A stretch of 15,027 nucleotides of DNA, from contig MU657190.1 of NCBI GenBank assembly GCA_026770575.1, forward strand, positions 286,869 to 301,895, written 5' to 3'. The stretch comes from Pelagophyceae sp. CCMP2097. Taxonomy: Eukaryota; Sar; Pelagophyceae. Each line of letters begins with the position of its first letter. Within the stretch, counting starts at the first letter, position 1. Under the pieces are notes generated by a model that worked only from the letters and a program-made list of their open reading frames with translations, was not told the DNA's origin and did no database searches. This document shows positions 7,401 through 14,283 of the stretch, in pieces. The translations under genes were made by a program, and so were the position numbers.

Positions 7401-9762
7401 CCCTCGACGGGGACAGAGTCCGGTGTCGCGACACGTAAATACCCCAGAATACTCCCAGAATACCCCCAGAATACCCAAAACTAGGTCCGGCAACGAAGAG
7501 ATGGGCCGCATCATCGCAAAGGCTTTCGCGCAGGTCGGCGAGACGGGTTCGACGACCGTGGAGGAGTCGCAGACCATGTACGACGAGGTCGAGTTCACCG
7601 AGGGCTTGACGATTGACCGCGGCTTCCTCTCGCCGTGCAAATACAGCGTGTTTTTCCCCAAAAATCGAAAAATCGAAAAATCGAAAAATCGAAATTTAGG
7701 TATTTCGTCAACGACCAGGAACGCCAGCTCTGCGAGATGGTCAACCCCAAGATTTTGGTCACGGACGCGCGCATCGAGAACGTCAACGACTTGATTCCGA
7801 TCTTGGAAGGCATGGTTAAGTCCAAGGAGCCTTTGGTGATCATCGCGGAAGACATCACCGGCGAAGCTTTGTCCGCTTTGGTGGTGAACAAGATGCGCGG
7901 CGTCCTGGACGTGGTCGCGCTGAAGGCGCCGGGGTTCGGCACGCGCCGCAAGGATTTGCTCAACGACATTGCCGTGGCGACGGGCGCGACGTACGTCCCT
8001 TTCTTGCTTCTTCTTTTCGAGACTTTGACGAGCCCCCTGCGCTCTCCCTAGGTACGTGGCACAGGAGGTGGGCATCGCCTTGGACACGGTCACGGTGGAC
8101 ATGCTCGGGACGTGCGAGCGCATCGTTGTGGGCAAGGAGGAGACGACGATTGTCACGGACGGCAAGCAATCTGAGAACATCAAGAAGCGCATTGTGCAGA
8201 TTCGCCTCGAAGCCTCGAAATCGGAGAGCAATTTCGACACTGAAAAGGCCGCGGAGCGCGTCGCCGCGCTGGGCGGCGGCATCGCGCGGATTAAGGTCGG
8301 CGCCGCGACGGAGACTGAGCTGAAGGACAAGAAGCTCCGATACGTCGACGCGGTCAACGCCGTGAAATCGGTGCGTTGGAGGCGTGGGGTGGAATTTTCA
8401 AAAATCGAAAAATCGACCCCCGCTCCTAGGCCATCGAGATGGGCACTCTCCCCGGCGGCGGGTCGACGATGCTGTACCTTTCGGGCATGTCGGCGGAAAT
8501 TTTGGCGAAGATTCCGGACGAGGACGAGCGCCGCGGCGCGGAGATCGTGCTCAAGTCGCTTCCGGCCCCGATGATCCAGGTGCGTCTTTTTTGCTCAGCC
8601 TGGTTTCATGCTGTTTTCTTCTTCTTTTTTCTTCTTTTTTCTTCTTGGTGGGCCTGGACCGCCCGAGACGGTCTGTCTATTTGGACACGTCCTACGCGGT
8701 CCCCCCGGGATGGTCCTCCACGGTCTTGCTTGCTGTCCGGGACCGTCCCTCGAGATGGTCTTTCGGGGCTCGAGTCTTGAGAACCGGTCCCCCGTTCAAG
8801 CCCCGTGGAGGCGGTCTCTCAAAACGGCCCCTCGAGACGGTCACTCGAGACGGCCCCTCTGTACGCCTACAAGGCCCTTGGGGTACAAAAACGGCCCCGC
8901 TCGAAAGGCCCTCCGGGCGGCCCTCGAGATGGCGCCAGGAGGCTGTCCTGGACCCTGTACAATCCTATGGGTACTGCGCGGCCTCTTTGGACCCCGGACC
9001 ACCCTCGGGACGGTCCGTTCGGGCCCAAAGCGGTGCTGTACACGGACCCTGCAAGGCCTAGACGAACCATGTGCGGCCCGATGCGACCCTCGACCGTCTT
9101 ACGGCGCCTCTGAAGACCCTCAAAGGGACCTCGTACGACCTGTACGACCGTCGACGGTCCTCGACGGACCCTGGACGGACCCTGGACGGCCCTGTACGGT
9201 CCTAGTACGGCTCTACTGTCTGCATGGACCCTGTCCTTTTGCGGCTTCTGTGGGCGCTGAACGTTCCCGGACGACGCTCAAAAGTCCCAGGGCACTCTTC
9301 GGACCACGACGGACCTTGCTCGGTCCTCGACGATCCTACACGGACGCTCCAGGGCCTCTCGAGACCCTCGCCCGGCCCCTTTTTGTGATTTTTATAAAAC
9401 TTTTATAAATTTAGGTGGCGAAGAACGCGGGCAAGATCGGCGAGGTCATCGCGGCGAATTGCATGGGCAAGCCGTTCGGCTACGGCTACAACGCCGCCAC
9501 GGACGAGTACGGCGACCTGATCGCCATGGGCGTGTTGGACCCCGCAAAGGTGCGAAGTGTGCCGCAAATCTCATTGAAAACCCGCTCTCGATTGACAACC
9601 CGCTAGGTCACCATCAACGCCCTCGAGAATTCCGCTTCTGTGGCCGGCCTCATCTTGACGACGGAGGCTCTGATCGCGGAGCTGCCGCGCGACCTCTCCG
9701 AAGCGGAGAAACTCGCCGCACTGGACCGCGACGCCGGCATGGGCGCCATGGACTACATGTAA
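4424..9762 (+). CDS. cpn60: Plastid-targeted 60-kDa chaperonin (Cpn60/GroEL type), 11 exons
   Basis: Group I chaperonin subunit that would assemble as rings in the plastid stroma and fold proteins with ATP and a Cpn10/20 co-chaperonin. Exons by reading: 4424-4516, 4612-4662, 4884-5015, 5273-5407, 5542-5666, 7485-7634, 7700-7990, 8052-8370, 8430-8579, 9415-9549, 9607-9762. The joined frame is 579 codons including TAA (578 aa), normal for a precursor. Residues 1-14 are a hydrophobic signal peptide; A-F-A-P (14-17) is the heterokont plastid motif, followed by a short transit region. Conserved sites include T-L-G-P-K-G-R-N (56-63), G-D-G-T-T-T (113-118, ATP site), the catalytic Asp in Y-V-D-A-V-N (about 425), L-P-G-G-G and the nucleotide-contact Asp in L-D-P-A-K (about 524). 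The C-terminus G-M-G-A-M-D-Y-M resembles cyanobacterial/plastid forms. A mitochondrial paralogue is less likely because of the leader. Exon edges are inferred from conservation and GT-AG. Confidence 0.93.
5071..5142 (+). repeat. 24-bp tandem repeat, three copies, in cpn60 intron 3
   Basis: Three consecutive 24-bp units (agtcggtcgtcgtttgactt plus tgga, with small changes) start at 5071, 5095 and 5119. They lie within intron 3 (5016-5272). The unit length keeps any frame open, which explains spurious open frames here with repeated S-F-D-F-G-S-R. Confidence 0.9.
5408..5541 (+). other. cpn60 intron 4, carrying a match to the 12-kb foldback-element motif
   Basis: The intron runs from donor GTGCGA to acceptor GATAG, between ...V-S-A-G and V-N-P-V-A-L. 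At about 5486-5505 it contains GGTCACCGATTTCACTTACG. The right arm of the 12084-12911 element has GTCACCGATTTCATATACG at 12649-12667; 12 consecutive bases, TCACCGATTTCA, are identical. This may mark an old fragment of that element family within the intron. Confidence 0.5.
5667..7484 (+). repeat. cpn60 intron 5 (1.8 kb), array of degenerate CTCGACGGTCC repeats
   Basis: The intron lies between ...A-T-I-A-T and S-G-N-E-E-M-G (donor C-AC|GTGCCG, acceptor CTAG|GTCC). No host exon or transposase frame is recognisable. It is filled with CTCGACGGTC- and CTCGAGACGG-like motifs. At 6016-6075 a 20-bp unit (CTGCGCAAAACCTCGACGGT) repeats three times, then becomes CCGATGCGGCC-type units. Longer internal duplications: GGTATCGCCGCTGCG...GCAGACGGTCC near 5818 and 7014; CGGTCCTCAAAGGACCCAAG near 6146 and 7156; TCTTCCGTGCGG near 6227 and 6560. 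Small open frames are Arg/Pro-rich by-products. Confidence 0.8.
7635..7699 (+). repeat. cpn60 intron 6 (65 nt) with (AAAAATCG)n
   Basis: A short intron (CC|GTGCAA ... TTTAG|GTATTT) whose second half is about four tandem copies of AAAAATCG. Intron 8 (8371-8429) contains the same unit about twice, just before its C-rich 3' end. The two introns therefore share internal sequence, although their flanking exons are unrelated. Confidence 0.8.
7991..8051 (+). other. cpn60 intron 7 (61 nt) flanked by a GTACGT direct repeat
   Basis: The junction reads GCGAC|GTACGTCCC ... CCCTAG|GTACGTGGC, interrupting T-Y-V-A-Q-E. The hexamer GTACGT is present as the intron's donor and again as the first six bases of the next exon. 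This is the footprint expected if the intron arose by an insertion that duplicated its target and used one copy as the 5' splice site. Six bases could also match by chance. Confidence 0.7.
8580..9414 (+). repeat. cpn60 intron 9 (835 nt), same degenerate repeat family as intron 5
   Basis: The intron lies between P-M-I-Q and V-A-K-N-A-G (CAG|GTGCGT ... TTTAG|GTGGCG). A pyrimidine tract of TTC/TTTTTTC units lies at 8613-8646. The rest is rich in CTCGAGACGGTC, CTCGACGGTCC and GGACCCTGTACGGTCC-like motifs, all in the same orientation as in intron 5. The 3' end is AT-rich (9381-9414). No coding sequence is recognised inside. Confidence 0.8.
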
Positions 9763-10480
9763 TCTCCCGTCGGGATTTGATAAGGGCCGATATTTAAAAC
9801 TCTTGCCATGCTCGTCCAAAGGGGACTGTGGGCGACCCTGCGGGGGGGGGCTTACCTTTCACCTGCGCTGCGGGAGGCCATTCGGTGCGTCTGTGGCTTC
9901 GCGGCGACATGTTAGACGAGTGCCGTCTCCGGGGCCGTCTCCGGGGCTGTCTCCGGACCGTCGAGGGGGCGCATCGAGGGCCCGAAGAGGGCCGCCTTCG
10001 CCCCCGTCGGACCGTGTGAGTCCCACGGGACCAGCAAAGGGTCCGTCGAGGACCGTAGGGGCAGATAGGACCGTGGAGGGTCCCTCTTAGACTGTCCGCA
10101 GAGGGGTCGTATGGGACCATCCGCGTCAGACTAGTACCTACGGCTTCGTGGCCGGATTACTCTCGAGGGAAAATAGAGTTTTTTTGGGTGAGGGATTGCG
10201 GTCACGGGCCCCGTGGTGGCCCCACAGGCCGCGCCGCCTGGCGCGGGTCGGGGCCATCTCTGGTCGGGTCCTCGGTGTGCGTTGCAGAGCTTCGGCTCGG
10301 TAGGAGGGCGCTCCTGTCGCTAGATCTTGGCCTCGGGAGGTCGGCTGCGCCAGCGTTGCCGGACCGCTCCCCTGGCGCTTCTGCAGCGGCGCCGAGGCGC
10401 CGACGTCATCCTCAGGGACCCCATCAAGCGGGCCGGCGCCTCAAACTCGCTTTAGGGGCCGGTTTGGCGTGGGAAACTTG
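9763..10480. other. Non-coding region downstream of cpn60
   Basis: The 3' flank of cpn60. At 9922-9957 a 12-bp unit GGCCGTCTCCGG repeats about three times. To about 10110 there are GGACCGTCGAGG-type motifs, the reverse complement of the family in introns 5 and 9. From 10190 the sequence is GC-rich with no recognisable gene. No clear polyadenylation signal is visible. Confidence 0.5.
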
Positions 10481-10895
10481 AAATTTCCTCAGTGCCGACG
10501 ACGACGTCGGCCGCGGCCCGTCGCGGGTGTCCTCTCTTCTGGTAAAGCTTTGTTAGGGGAAGCGCAACTCAACCCAACGCGTCGATTGAGCCACTCCCGA
10601 CCTCGGGGGAGCACGAGACCGCGGAGAAATTCCCTCGGGACGGACGAGGACTCGACCGTCAATTTGCTCAATGAGAGGGGGTGGACCCGCGGGATTTGAT
10701 GGAACCTCTTAAATTACGGCCTGAGTGCATTTACGGTATTTTGCGGTATTCACTCGGTAATCACCCGGGTTTCGCGTACGACGATCACGAGTTGGGTCGC
10801 CTCCGACACACCAGCCTGGCAGGGCCTCCGAGGCCGTTTGCACCTCTTTTTCGACCGACTTTACTGTGAACGGTTTGGGTTTTCCAACCGCTTTG

Positions 10896-11653
10896 TCACC
10901 GCTTAGACGGGCATACCCTCTTGGGCCAGCCCCACCCAGGGTGGATCTTAAGCAAGCAACCGCAGTCGTCACGGTCGGTATAGACCAAGACTGTCCCGTA
11001 ATAATCCAGAGATGCTTCTGGGACGCCGGAGAATGGGCGGCCTCGGTTCATCTGGGCCGGGCGCGGGCCAGGCACTGCGCTCGGGCGCTGTGTTGGAGAG
11101 CAGATCCCCCGCGGGAGGCGCCTTGGGTCCATTTTCAGGGCGTCTGCGCGGAGACCGGGCTTCAGATCGTCGCGGTGGGTCGGGCGGTGATAGGATACCT
11201 TTTCGGCAGTCCCTCGGCGGTCCCTGCCCACTAAGGCGTGCAAAAGTGTGATATCCGCACAATACGGGTGCGTCTTCCGGTCAATCCTCGTGAAATCCGC
11301 CTTTAAAGCCGCCGGGTCCCGCGCGGCAAACCACGCCTCCATAACCATAGCCCACTGCGGAAGCCGCACGGCCCAACGGTTCGCCCCGTTCGTCGTGAAA
11401 CGCCGCGAAACGAGCCCCTTGATACGTTGACCCAAGGCTTCCCGACTGTCGAATATATCCAACAGGTCGCAGATGGACCCGCGCGATGTGTCACCGGCTT
11501 TGGACCCCGGCTCCACAGCTCCTGCAGATCAGCCGCCCCCGCAGCCCGTTTGCAGCGCTCGCACAGCGCGAAGCAAGGAAACATGTAAATCCTTCGACCG
11601 TCGCCCACCGACGCCATAGGCGTGCAACCGGTGAGAAAAAGGTTCCAAACCAT
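10896..11653 (-). pseudogene. Unidentified coding-like relic, one frame change
   Basis: On the minus strand, an open frame from about 11653 reads M-V-W-N-L-F-L-T-G-C-T-P-M, then a Cys cluster C-F-A-L-C-E-R-C-K-R, and then A-A-D-L-Q-E-L-W. Near 11515-11520 the protein-like reading moves to another frame and continues: D-L-L-D-I-F-D-S-R-E-A-L-G-Q-R-I-K-G-L, R-L-P-Q-W-A-M-V-M-E-A-W-F-A-A-R, H-P-Y-C-A-D-I-T-L-L-H-A-L-V-G-R-D. It becomes less convincing after about 11100. I do not recognise the family. The balanced composition differs from the Arg/Pro-rich shadow frames nearby. It could be a decayed transposon-encoded protein or exons of a real gene. The CGACGG repeats flanking it on both sides are in minus orientation, which fits a minus-strand transcription unit. 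Confidence 0.35.
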
Positions 11654-11808
11654 ACCCCGGGCACCCGCCTTCGTGCCCGCAAACGCTCAACGGCGCCCGG
11701 GCGCTGTCTGGTCGCTGCGGGCGACGCCGCCGCTGACGCCAAATCAGGCCCAAATGGGAAAACCTCTCTCTTTACCCTCAGAGTAATCCTGCCACGAAGT
11801 CTACGGGC

Positions 11809-12010
11809 CGTCTCCGGCCCCCGTCGGACGACGGGGGGCATAAAAGACCGTCGAGGGGCCGCATGGGGCCGTCGAAGGGACCGCATCGACCGTCGAGGGG
11901 CCGCATCGGACTGTCAAGGAGCCGCATAGGACCATCCCGTGGCTGTCGAGGTACCGTCTCCGGGGCCATCTCCGGGGCCGTCTTCGGGGCCGCATCGGGG
12001 CCGCATGGGA
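11809..12010 (-). repeat. Degenerate GGACCGTCGAGGGGCCGCAT repeats (reverse orientation)
   Basis: About ten units alternate GACCGTCGAGG, GGCCGCATCGG and GGCCGTCTCCGG. They are the reverse complement of CCGATGCGGCC and CTCGACGGTC in cpn60 intron 5. The GGCCGTCTCCGG sub-array (11949-11986) matches one at 9922-9957 on the other side of the unidentified minus-strand relic, in the same orientation. Confidence 0.8.
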
Positions 12011-12073
12011 CGTAATCCTCGGCGGACGATTCGGATTTTCCATACAGCGGATGGTTCGGGTTTTCCAGGAACT

Positions 12074-12083
12074 AACATTATTG
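12074..12083. repeat. Target-site duplication, left copy
   Basis: AACATTATTG lies immediately left of the foldback-type element. An identical 10-mer follows the right end at 12912-12921. A 9-10 bp duplication is typical of Mutator-like insertions. Confidence 0.8.
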
Positions 12084-12205
12084 AGTTAATCGGCCATCGG
12101 TGTCACCTCCGTCGTCCTAAATGAAATGGGTGACACCCTAATAAAATCAAATCAAAACGGTGACACCACGCCGAGAATAATATAAATAAGACGCACTCCG
12201 ACTAC

Positions 12206-12383
12206 TTTAAAGGTCATCGGTGACGCTCCTCTGGGTACTAAAAGTAATCGGTGACGCCCTAAGGGTATTAAAGGTAATCGGTGACGCCCTGAGGGTATTA
12301 AAGGTAATCGGTAACGCCACTCAGGGTATTAAAGGTAATCGGTGACGCCCCTCAGGGTATTAAAGGTAATCGGCGGCGCTGAG
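12206..12383 (+). repeat. 30-31 bp tandem repeat array in the left arm, about six copies
   Basis: The unit is TTAAAGGTAATCGGTGACGC followed by CCTGAGGGTA or a variant. Copies begin near 12207, 12238, 12269, 12299, 12330 and 12361, and the last is truncated. One copy has GGTAACGCC instead of GGTGACGCC. Copies abut directly with no unique spacers, so this is not a CRISPR array. Confidence 0.9.
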
Positions 12384-12424
12384 GCTTCAGCGAGGGCGTT
12401 CAAAAAGTGACTGACCCTCGCGCA

Positions 12425-12787
12425 ATGGCCGCGTCAACGGACGTTGACGCGTTCCGCGCCTTGGCGGACGGTTCGGACGGTTCCTACTGTTCGGACTTCA
12501 GCTTCCTCGATGACGACGCCGCGGCGCTCCGCGCCAAGCTGCCCAAGAAGACCGTCAAGACGGACGAGCAGAAGCGGGCCGCCAAGCAAGCCACCGACAA
12601 GGCGCGCAAGGACAAGCTGCGGCAAGAGCCTTTTAAAGGCTGGCGGCGTCACCGATTTCATATACGCACGTCACCGTGGCGTCGTTACGCTTTTGACAGA
12701 CCAGGTGCCACCGATAGCAATAAAGAAAACGGGGCGGTGCCACCTATTGGGTTTATGCCAATGTACGTGACACCAACGACGATATAA
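12425..12787 (+). CDS. Hypothetical ORF inside the foldback element, possibly a captured exon
   Basis: The frame is open from 12407, with an ATG at 12425 in a GCGCAATGG context. The first ~70 residues look like genuine protein: D-V-D-A-F-R-A-L-A-D, S-Y-C-S-D-F-S-F-L-D-D-D-A-A-A-L, then a Lys/Arg-rich probable helix K-T-D-E-Q-K-R-A-A-K-Q-A-T-D-K-A-R-K-D-K-L-R. After L-R-Q-E (about 12630) the frame runs into the element's right-arm repeats and the translation becomes arbitrary. I do not recognise the family. The abrupt change in composition at both edges suggests a host exon captured between the arms, as in Pack-MULEs. Expression is unknown. Confidence 0.4.
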   Translation: MAASTDVDAFRALADGSDGSYCSDFSFLDDDAAALRAKLPKKTVKTDEQKRAAKQATDKARKDKLRQEPFKGWRRHRFHIRTSPWRRYAFDRPGATDSNKENGAVPPIGFMPMYVTPTTI

Positions 12788-12911
12788 ACGCAATCGGCGG
12801 CACCGATTACCATTAGAGGCTGCGACCGTGACACCGATTTGATTTAAGATCAAAGTCGCGTCACCGATTTCATTTAGGACGACGGAGGTGTCACCGATTG
12901 CCTTCGGGCCC

Positions 12912-12921
12912 AACATTATTG
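12912..12921. repeat. Target-site duplication, right copy
   Basis: AACATTATTG, identical to 12074-12083, directly follows the right end of the element. Confidence 0.8.
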
Positions 12922-13007
12922 CATACGAAATTTACTACTAGGAATTCCTAGGCCTACAATTGTAGATCTAACCTTAAGCAGTTCAAGCTGAACTTACGAC
13001 CGCCACG
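12922..13007 (+). promoter_or_regulatory. AT-rich 5' flank of the MYND-RING-Sel1 gene with stacked palindromes
   Basis: Within 60 bp upstream of the start codon lie perfect palindromes CTAGGAATTCCTAG (12938-12951), CTACAATTGTAG (12954-12965) and TAGATCTA (12963-12970). A hairpin AGTTCA-AGC-TGAACT lies at 12980-12994. The gene's core promoter must be here or within the adjacent element, since the element ends only 96 bp before the ATG. The start context is CCGCCACGATG. Confidence 0.55.
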
Positions 13008-14033
13008 ATGGGCTACGCGCCCGCAGCAGCCCCGCGCAAGCCCTGCTGCGTCTGCTCCGCGCCGGGCGGCAAGCACTGCACCAAGTGCAAATCGCGCCAC
13101 TACTGCTCCAAGGCGTGCCAGCTCGTAGACTGGAACGAGCGCGGCCACAAGGCGCAGTGCAGGCAGATGGCAGCCGAGTTCCAGGACCGGCTCCTCGACG
13201 AGCTCATGCCGGCGAAGAAGGTCAAGGAGGAGCCGCCCATCGTCGCGCCGGCAGCTGGTTTCAAGGTGGCGGCGCGCTTATCGGCTGTTCCGACGGCAAA
13301 GGCGGGCGAGGCCGGCGCGGTGAAAGACGACACGCCGGACTGGCGCGGCACGTGCGCCATCTGCCTGGACGTGCTCCCGGTCGAAGGTGACAAACAATCA
13401 TTTTACGCGTGCTGCTGCAAGAGCATTTGCACGGTATGCCATGTCAAATGCTTGCAGCACGACAAGCGCTGCCCGCTCTGCCGAGCGCCGGCCCACACGT
13501 CGGACGCCGAGTGGGTGCGCCGGGTGCAGAAGCACGTGGACGAGGGCAACGCCGAGGCGCAGATCATGCTCGGAGAAGCGTACCAAAGTGGTGACTCGGG
13601 CCTCAAGAAGAGCTTTAAGCGGGCGATGCAGTTGTACTATCTCGCGGCGGCGCAAGGAAATCTTCGAGCTCGCATGAGACTTGGATTGACTTACCAACTT
13701 GGGGAAGGCGTGAAGATCAACTACAAGACCGCCGAGATGTGGTACAGACGCGCAGCCGAGCAAGGCTATACTGACGCCCAATTCTATATGGGCATGATGT
13801 TCTACAACGGCAAGGGCGTGGCGCAGTCGTACGAGGAAGCTGCGAAGTGGTTCCGCCTCGCCGCGGCGCAGGGCGATGCAGACGCGCTCTTCAACCTCGG
13901 CGGCTGCTATGCAGACGGCGTCGGCGTGCCGCAGGACCTCGACGAGGCGCTGCGCCTCTACAAGCGCGCCGCGGCCAAGGGCCAAGTTGGCGCCACGGAG
14001 GCGGTCGGCACGTTGGAGGCGCTCATGGTGTAG
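13008..14033 (+). CDS. MYND zinc finger - RING finger - Sel1 repeat protein
   Basis: 341 aa, intronless. A MYND finger spans 13-51 (C13-C16, C24-C27, C33-C37, H47-C51, the full MYND spacing); MYND domains bind short proline-rich peptides. A linker (52-115) follows. A RING-like C3HC4-type finger comes next: C116-x-x-C119, Cys cluster 135-137, C141, C144-H145, C148, C155-P-L-C158, suggesting E3 ubiquitin-ligase activity. Four Sel1 (TPR-like) repeats of ~36 aa follow from about 181 to 325, each with the A-x-x-x-[YWF]-[YF]-R-x-A-A-x-[QG]-G pattern, plus a partial fifth. Sel1 arrays are adaptor scaffolds, so the protein probably links substrates to ubiquitin transfer. The substrate is unknown. The start is chosen because the Cys pattern begins 13 residues after this ATG. 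The family is large in pelagophytes and some other algae, from general knowledge. No signal peptide is visible, so a cytosolic or nuclear location is likely. Confidence 0.9.
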   Translation: MGYAPAAAPRKPCCVCSAPGGKHCTKCKSRHYCSKACQLVDWNERGHKAQCRQMAAEFQDRLLDELMPAKKVKEEPPIVAPAAGFKVAARLSAVPTAKAGEAGAVKDDTPDWRGTCAICLDVLPVEGDKQSFYACCCKSICTVCHVKCLQHDKRCPLCRAPAHTSDAEWVRRVQKHVDEGNAEAQIMLGEAYQSGDSGLKKSFKRAMQLYYLAAAQGNLRARMRLGLTYQLGEGVKINYKTAEMWYRRAAEQGYTDAQFYMGMMFYNGKGVAQSYEEAAKWFRLAAAQGDADALFNLGGCYADGVGVPQDLDEALRLYKRAAAKGQVGATEAVGTLEALMV

Positions 14034-14142
14034 CGGAGGCCGCGAGATCGATGCGTTGCCTCCGGCCGATCCAAAGGCCGCGCTGCTGCCACCTCGGCGC
14101 CACATCTCCAGCCTCGGCTTTCCCCGCGGCGCCGCCAAGAAG

Positions 14143-14201
14143 CACGGCACGACGGCGACCGACGACAGCGTCGCACGGCGCGACGGCGACCGACGGCCGC
14201 G
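14143..14201 (+). repeat. Approximately 29-bp direct repeat, two copies
   Basis: GCACGGCACGACGGCGACCG at 14143 and GCACGGCGCGACGGCGACCG at 14172 continue into similar sequence. They lie in the 3' flank of the MYND-RING-Sel1 gene. Confidence 0.7.
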
Positions 14202-14283
14202 CCGTCCCTCCTATCAAATATGTTCCGTGCCCACGGGTGGGTAACAGTGTGTCCATGACCGATTTTGCGTGTTGGACACGGAA

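Larger units (their letters stand above)
12084..12911. mobile_element. Foldback/MULE-like non-autonomous element with long inverted arms
   Basis: 828 bp bounded by a perfect 10-bp direct repeat. The arms 12092-12136 and 12858-12902 are inverted copies: both contain GGTGACACC- or GGTGTCACC-type sequence, then TCCGTCGTCCTAAATGAAAT, with about four mismatches over 45 bp; weaker similarity continues for another 35 bp. The outermost 8-10 bp are poorly conserved. Inward, the left arm holds about nine copies of TCGGTGACGCC (12097-12375). The right arm holds about nine copies of the reverse complement (12646-12895). The arms are AT-richer than the GC-rich, coding-like centre (about 12400-12640). No transposase is present, so it would depend on one supplied elsewhere. 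Class is inferred from duplication length and arm structure; hAT-like or a novel family remain possible. Confidence 0.8.

Noticed and set aside
6465..7484. Separate genes inside the long intron (open frames of 120-170 codons)
   Set aside because: The frames consist of translated repeats and simple Arg/Pro/Ser-rich sequence. The exons of cpn60 on either side join perfectly across the region.
8867..9113. Small open frames inside intron 9
   Set aside because: They overlap in several frames, consist of translated repeats and lie between conserved cpn60 exons.
10560..11200. Possible rRNA or organellar RNA similarity (for example gaccgtcaattt and ccgcttagacgggcat)
   Set aside because: Short resemblances only; no longer conserved rRNA block could be followed on either strand.
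12206..12383. CRISPR-like array of about 30-bp repeats
   Set aside because: Units are directly adjacent with no unique spacers, the sequence is eukaryotic and no cas gene is present. The units belong to the arm of a foldback element.
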